DNA of 64,000 nucleotides from Emydura subglobosa (taxonomy: Eukaryota > Chordata > Testudines > Chelidae), in assembly GCA_007922225.1 (NCBI GenBank), contig ML679961.1:73016890-73080889 (forward strand), written 5' to 3'. Shown here in pieces: positions 59,051-64,000 of this stretch. Below the pieces are notes generated by a model. It saw only the letters and a list, made by a program, of their open reading frames with translations. It was not told where the DNA came from and did not search any database. The position numbers were made by a program, and so were the translations under genes. Positions within the stretch are counted from its first letter, which is position 1; each line of letters opens with the position of its first letter.

Positions 59051-62000
59051 ATAGTAGAAGTTATTTTACCTGCAACACACTTCCATCTTGTTTTAGAAAG
59101 ATGGCTTCCTCATGGTGAGTAGTTATTTCAGGGTCCACTTTTTTGGGAAGTCTCAGCAGAAACAGGAAAGATTTATGTCCAAATTTAAAAAATGGCAGTT
59201 TCTTAATTTCGAGATGCTTGATCCAACACACCTGGGGTCTCATTTTTCAGAGGAGCTGAACACCAACAATTTCATTTTGAGGCAGTGGAAGATGCCGATG
59301 CTCATCACTGAAAATTAGGTTCCAGGTATCTCAGGCTGGGTTCCCAAAAGTTACCATAGAAAATCTTCAGTCACTTTTGCAAATGTTGGCCTTAACATCC
59401 TGGAAATTGAATAAGCCTCTTGTCTTTAACAATGGTACCTCCATATCAGGTGGGTAGTGTGGTAAAAGGAAGCCTGTCGTGCTGCTACTTGTGCTGTGTC
59501 TATTCCATGGATGAATAGTGGACTTCATCTCCAAGGCTGTCAATCCAGCATGAAATTCAGATATTTTTACAAGTATTATTTTAGCTCTGGGAATCATTAT
59601 GTGATGTGCCAGGCTATGTCAGGCAATAAATAGATAATGGGTTATGTATAGCTAAAGTGATGAGGTGTGATAGTTGAGACACTTTGTGCCTCTGTATGAT
59701 TTTGTACAGATATTTCTGGGCATGTGAAAAACAATGATTCAAGCCTGTGTAACAACTTCTCAAATTCAACTCATTAGCTGCAAATGTCAAGACCTACAGA
59801 AAATACAGTAAAAAAAACTTTGAATGGCATATCAGATCAGATGACTGACTCACCAAACCCATTATTCTGTCTTGACTCATTGCCAATACCTGATATTTCA
59901 AAGGAAGGTGAATATATGTTTGCACCTTGTCCCCTCCCCCTTGCAAACAGACAGACAAACAAATCCAAGGCCCATAATGCTGTACGGGGAGGGGATGCTA
60001 GTGAGGGCAATTGCTTTCCTGGCCCCAATGGAAATCAGTTTTCACCAAGATTCTTTCAAGGTCAGGACTGAAGAACTCTGGGGAGTGCGGAATTGCAGGG
60101 CTGCCTCTTGTGCTGTACTTTGTCCATACAGAGAGCACTAATTGGCAATATAGGGTTGATTTATTAAGAGCACACCTCAGAAAAGGGTGTATTACCTCTT
60201 CCGAACAGGAATCATTCTTTGTATGTGTATGTCAGAAAGAACATAATTTAACATAGTTAGAACATCAAATTAGAACATAATTAGAACATCAAAAGAACAT
60301 AATTTATTAAACTATAAGAGGAGGCAATGTGAATGAATGCACCAAACAGTTACCTGGGAAAGTTAAAAGGAATTCATGATGCAAATTTCCCATCATATTT
60401 TATAAAGTGCCTCTTCAATAATAGAACCCTCTATGGGAACAAGCTGAAAGAGCATGGGTTCTTCTAAGCTAGGCAAGTGACACAATGGCTTTATCAGTGT
60501 GGCATGGAATAAATATGGTGACTGAATGAAGAAGTTTGAGCTGGGTTTATCTCCTTTCATGGCTAAAAAGTTTGAATCCAAATGTTTTCAGTTTTGTCTT
60601 AAAAAGTTCAGTTCCTAGGCTGAAGTAAAAGGGGAGATACTTAACTTTGTCCTTTATTCTGCCTGCTCCTTTTGCCTCCCTCCCCAGCTCACTCAAAAAC
60701 TGTTGCATTTTTTTTAATTGTAAGTTTGGAATGAATGTAGTGGAGCTACATGAAATTCACAGGTTGGGCTTATCTTACCTCTTCAAGGCCAATAACGTTA
60801 CACTAGGGATAAATCTGGCCCCTGAAACCAATGATAATTTGCAACCACAATTAAATCCAATCCTATTAAGAGCTAGGGGATGACTCAAATGAATATCAAA
60901 TCATTGCAATGAGCTATTGAATAATTTGGCTTCGAAAGACTGTCCTCCCCATTTTCTCCCCAGCCAATAAAGGAAGCATTTTCATGTCAGTTGAGATTGG
61001 ATGTTGTGGCCAGAAGGGAAAACAAGCTGCAGTGTTCACAGTTGATATACCAGCCTTGATCTGTGGCCATCTGGCCCATTCATATGTTCAAAGGATGATG
61101 ACAGTGGTTGAGGGAGGTAAAGGAGAGACTGGGTGGAAGGGTCAGTAGAGAGATGACTTTCATTTTCTCTCTCCCGCTTTGTCTCTCCACCTACTCGGTG
61201 CAGAGATTGAACATCTCCACTGAGATTGTCAACAAAGCTATTATTCCACTCATTGGTCAATATATGTTCATTTTCTGCTGACTGCCTAGGGAATCGATGC
61301 ATTGTATGCTGATCTTTTTCTCGGGTTCATTTTCCCAGGGACACTAATGTCTAATCCTCAGTTCAACTGCATCATGCAAACATCCTGATTATAAGGTTTT
61401 CAGAATGCTGAAATAATTATTCACCTCTCTGGAGACTCAAGGACAAAAGGGGCTGATATAAAATGCACTATCTCTCTCTCTCTCTCTCTCAGTTCATTAC
61501 CTTTCTTAAAGGAAGGTGCTAATTTTTTTTTTTTTTTTTAATTCTTACATTTTCCCCAAGGAAAGCAGATTTGAAGTTTGACCCTCTAAATGGAGCTCTA
61601 AGTTGAAAAAAAGATAAGGGAAAGCAAATAACTAACTCAAAATAGACTAAATGTTTCTGTGAACAGTTCCAACCCACGGTTTCTAAATGGATGCTGTACC
61701 ATTAACATATAAAACAATGCCCACTCCATTAACAGATGTGCTGTCTGGTATTATTTCGTGTAGACTTTCTTTTCCAAATCCTGCTGTCTTATACCTGTGA
61801 AAAAGCTCTTTAAGCAGGTCATTTATGTGTAAGATAAACCAGGATATAGCATATTAAAGTATTGTTTTGTTCCTCACCACACCATTTGGGTAACAAGAAT
61901 TACCCAGTGAATGTGCTGTGCTAGATATGTATATAAAAGGTCAGACCAGTGTAGTGGCTTTGTATGTATGTGTGGAATGTTGCCCCTGATTGGCTCAGAG

Positions 62001-63001
62001 ATCATAAGGGATCTACTGCAGCTAGCTAGAAGAGATTTCCATTAGCTCCAGAGGTAGAAACCTATGTTTTCAGAACCAAAGGACCAGGTTCTAGATCTAG
62101 ATTAATAGGATGTATGAGTGATTTGTCTGATATTTGCTGTGTATGGATTCATTACACTAGGAATCATGTCGGGGAAAAAATCAGGTTTATGAAATTTATA
62201 GTAGTAAATATGGCAATAGGAGAAAAATTAACAGTGCTAGAAGAGTTCAAGATGCATAATTAATTCCAGACATATCTAAGTTATATGGGCATCATGATGA
62301 GATTCCATCTGACCTAGCCAGTAGTAGATACCTTTCTTATATTAAGAGAACTGCACAAGCTAATATTGGTCTGTCCAATATGTTTGTAATGCTGAGCAGT
62401 GTCTGCTCCTAAAGGAAGCATAAAATAATAATAATTGCAAAAATTTCATTCTATTTTCAGACTCCAATGCTATTTACAAAGCATTATTATAATAGTAATT
62501 ACCCTAACTTCAGGATAATCTGTATTGTAGGATGCTATTTATTTAAATATTGTTTCTCCCAATGCATGCATTTATGATAATAAGATAATTATCTTAATGT
62601 GAATTAGATATAGCGTAAAGTGTTCTAGGTGTATAGGAAGTTTCAGTGTACATAAATACTGTAAACTGTGTGATTTAGATAGCACAGTTCCTAATGAATT
62701 AATATGAAGCTTATTTTTCAAATCATTTACACATTAGGATATTTTTGGTTTAAGCCGTTTTTATTTTATCACATTCAGTATAAAATTAGAGATGGGCTTG
62801 TCTTGATAAGTGAAAAATTTGTATTGGTCTATCACAGGGTGAAAGATGACATTTCAGTCTTCACACACACACAAATAATAATCATGCACACCTTTTTCTT
62901 TTGGTCTGGAAATCCTCTCTCCTTCTCTTTAGTGAGGCGACCCACTGTACCTCTTTTTCCTAAACCAAAAGGGTCTAGCACAGAATAGCATGATAAGGAA
63001 C
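59051..63001. other. Unassigned non-coding stretch with simple repeats
   Basis: No supported gene. Contains (CT)10 at 61471-61490, a 17-base T run at 61523-61539 and a small AACATAATTAGAACATC tandem at about 60259-60303. 62400-62710 is very AT-rich. Overlapping frames at 59784-60256 have no recognisable features. Confidence 0.45.
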
Positions 63002-63273
63002 TAAGGCTTGTCCACACACAAATTTGCACTGAAATGACTAATTCAGTTGTACTACACACCTTTAATTATATGTGGACATTGTATTTCAGAATAAAAGTAC
63101 CATGTTTTGATTTAGCTTGCCAGTACAAAAATGACGTAAGCTAGATCAATATAGAGTGTCCTGAAACTGAAATAAGAATGTCTACCCACAGACTAGCACT
63201 GAAATAACAGGATGTGTGAATTACAACTGAATTAGTTATTTCAGTGCAAATGTGTGTGTAGACCATCTCTTAA
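63002..63273. mobile_element. PIF/Harbinger-like MITE with TAA target duplication
   Basis: The element runs 63005-63270. Left: GGCTTGTCCACACACAAATT, TGCACTGAAATGACTAATTC, AGTTGTACTACAC. The right is its complement over about 55 bp: ACAACTGAATTAGTTATTTC, AGTGCAAATGTGTGTGTAGA. It is flanked by TAA at 63002-63004 and 63271-63273. No coding capacity. The GGC-TTGTC-ACAC ends are related to those of the element at 35279. Confidence 0.75.
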
Positions 63274-63686
63274 AGGCTTTCCTGACGCTACTCATCTACA
63301 TTGTACTCGGTTGATTTTCATTCCCTCTTCCCAACATGTAAGGCTGCTGCTGTCCCCTTTTGTAGCTAAGGGGGCTGGTCATCATTTGGGTGGGAAATCT
63401 CCAAGGAAACCCATTCTGCTGCAGAGAATGTAAATGTATCAAAGCCTGTTCTCTGTCCAGACCGTGTCACTTGCCCGGTGGAGGTTAGGGGGATGCTCTA
63501 TTGCTAATGTTGTCTTTTGGCTGAGATGTAAAAATGAGTCCCTGACTGCTTACCATAATTGAATATGGCACTTTTCACGCTGCTTTTCAACTTGAGTAAT
63601 CATTTTCAGCTATGTAAAGTGGGTGTAAAATGCTCCCATTCTGATTTGGTAGCATTATATATCTATATTGTATTCACTTTGCACAG
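63274..63686. other. Unassigned short stretch
   Basis: No supported gene. Confidence 0.4.
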
Positions 63687-63736
63687 ACGTTACTGACTAC
63701 AGAAGGTTCTGGGAATTTGAGAATCAGACCCAAGAG
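63687..63736 (+). other. Tentative 50 nt exon
   Basis: ATTGTATTCACTTTGCACAG resembles an acceptor, and the segment ends GAG followed by GTATGT, a good donor. One frame is open across it: VTDYRRFWEFENQTQE, preceded by two bases of a split codon. I do not recognise the protein. With splice-like motifs this common, chance is a serious alternative. If real, this would be the only coding evidence near the right edge. Confidence 0.2.
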
Positions 63737-64000
63737 GTATGTATCAGTAGTGCTAAAAACAAACAAAGAAAAAACTACTTTTGTTTTGCTGATTGCTTCG
63801 TGTTTGAAAGGGATGGAGGAATAGCTGACATTTCACATAGAAAGAAAATGAGTCTGGAAGTTATCAGAAGTGAATGGTGATATCAGGCAGAATAGAGAAC
63901 TGGAAAATAGATACATAAATCATCCAGTTCAAAGCAATTGTAAGAGAAGGCATTCAAAAAGAATAATGCTAATGAGGAAGCGGCCATACTATGCACCATC
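63737..64000. other. Unassigned right edge
   Basis: Nothing recognised. Confidence 0.4.

Noticed and set aside
61471..61490. (CT)10 as a promoter GAGA-type element
   Set aside because: It is a plain microsatellite with no transcription-start context.
1..64000. tRNA, rRNA and CRISPR signals
   Set aside because: No convincing box A/box B pair at tRNA spacing, no rRNA-like sequence, and no regularly spaced direct repeats with unique spacers.

Overview
This looks like intergenic or intronic DNA from a non-mammalian amniote, most probably a turtle. It is AT-rich with low CpG and has no dense coding content. It carries many chicken-repeat-1 (CR1) LINE fragments, old MIR-type SINEs, and several palindromic DNA-transposon derivatives with ends of the GTCTACACT type. 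From memory I associate that mix with chelonian genomes, but no database search was possible. I found no intact protein-coding gene, rRNA, convincing tRNA or CRISPR array.

Layout. 1-9.9 kb: mostly unassigned sequence with a CR1 tail (4.27 kb), two MIR-like SINEs (6.9 and 7.9 kb) and a palindromic MITE (8.47-8.77 kb). 9.9-12.4 kb, minus strand: a decayed, apparently intronless copy of a large uncharacterised multi-copy protein family whose C-terminal acidic motifs resemble a PIN/FEN-type nuclease. This is the most unusual item here. 12.4-18.4 kb: largely unassigned, with a CpG-retaining block at 16.3-17.0 kb that could be conserved non-coding DNA. 18.7-19.8 kb: a 5'-truncated CR1 on the plus strand. 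21.8-22.2 kb: a GC-rich repeat. 26.5-28.9 kb: a 2.3 kb 5'-truncated CR1 on the minus strand with a dead reverse transcriptase. 35.1-36.7 kb: one MITE inserted inside another at a TTA target, the inner one carrying a GC-rich minisatellite. 41.85-44.1 kb: a minus-strand CR1-type element that keeps ORF1 (SGNH esterase) and endonuclease remnants but has lost its reverse transcriptase by internal deletion. 49-52 kb: two palindromic MITEs of one family, a local duplication and a near-perfect hairpin. 53.5-54.7 kb: two CR1 3' tails. 57.8-58.6 kb: a long composite interspersed repeat. 63.0-63.3 kb: another MITE with a TAA target duplication.

Functionally the window is a record of successive mobile-element insertions. 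The coding remnants (CR1 endonuclease, reverse transcriptase and esterase; the PIN-like family) are all disabled by stops, frameshifts or loss of catalytic residues. Two short stretches (37.8 and 63.7 kb) have splice-site-like borders around an open frame and are offered only as tentative exon candidates. All family assignments are from pattern recognition and need a repeat-library or protein search to confirm.
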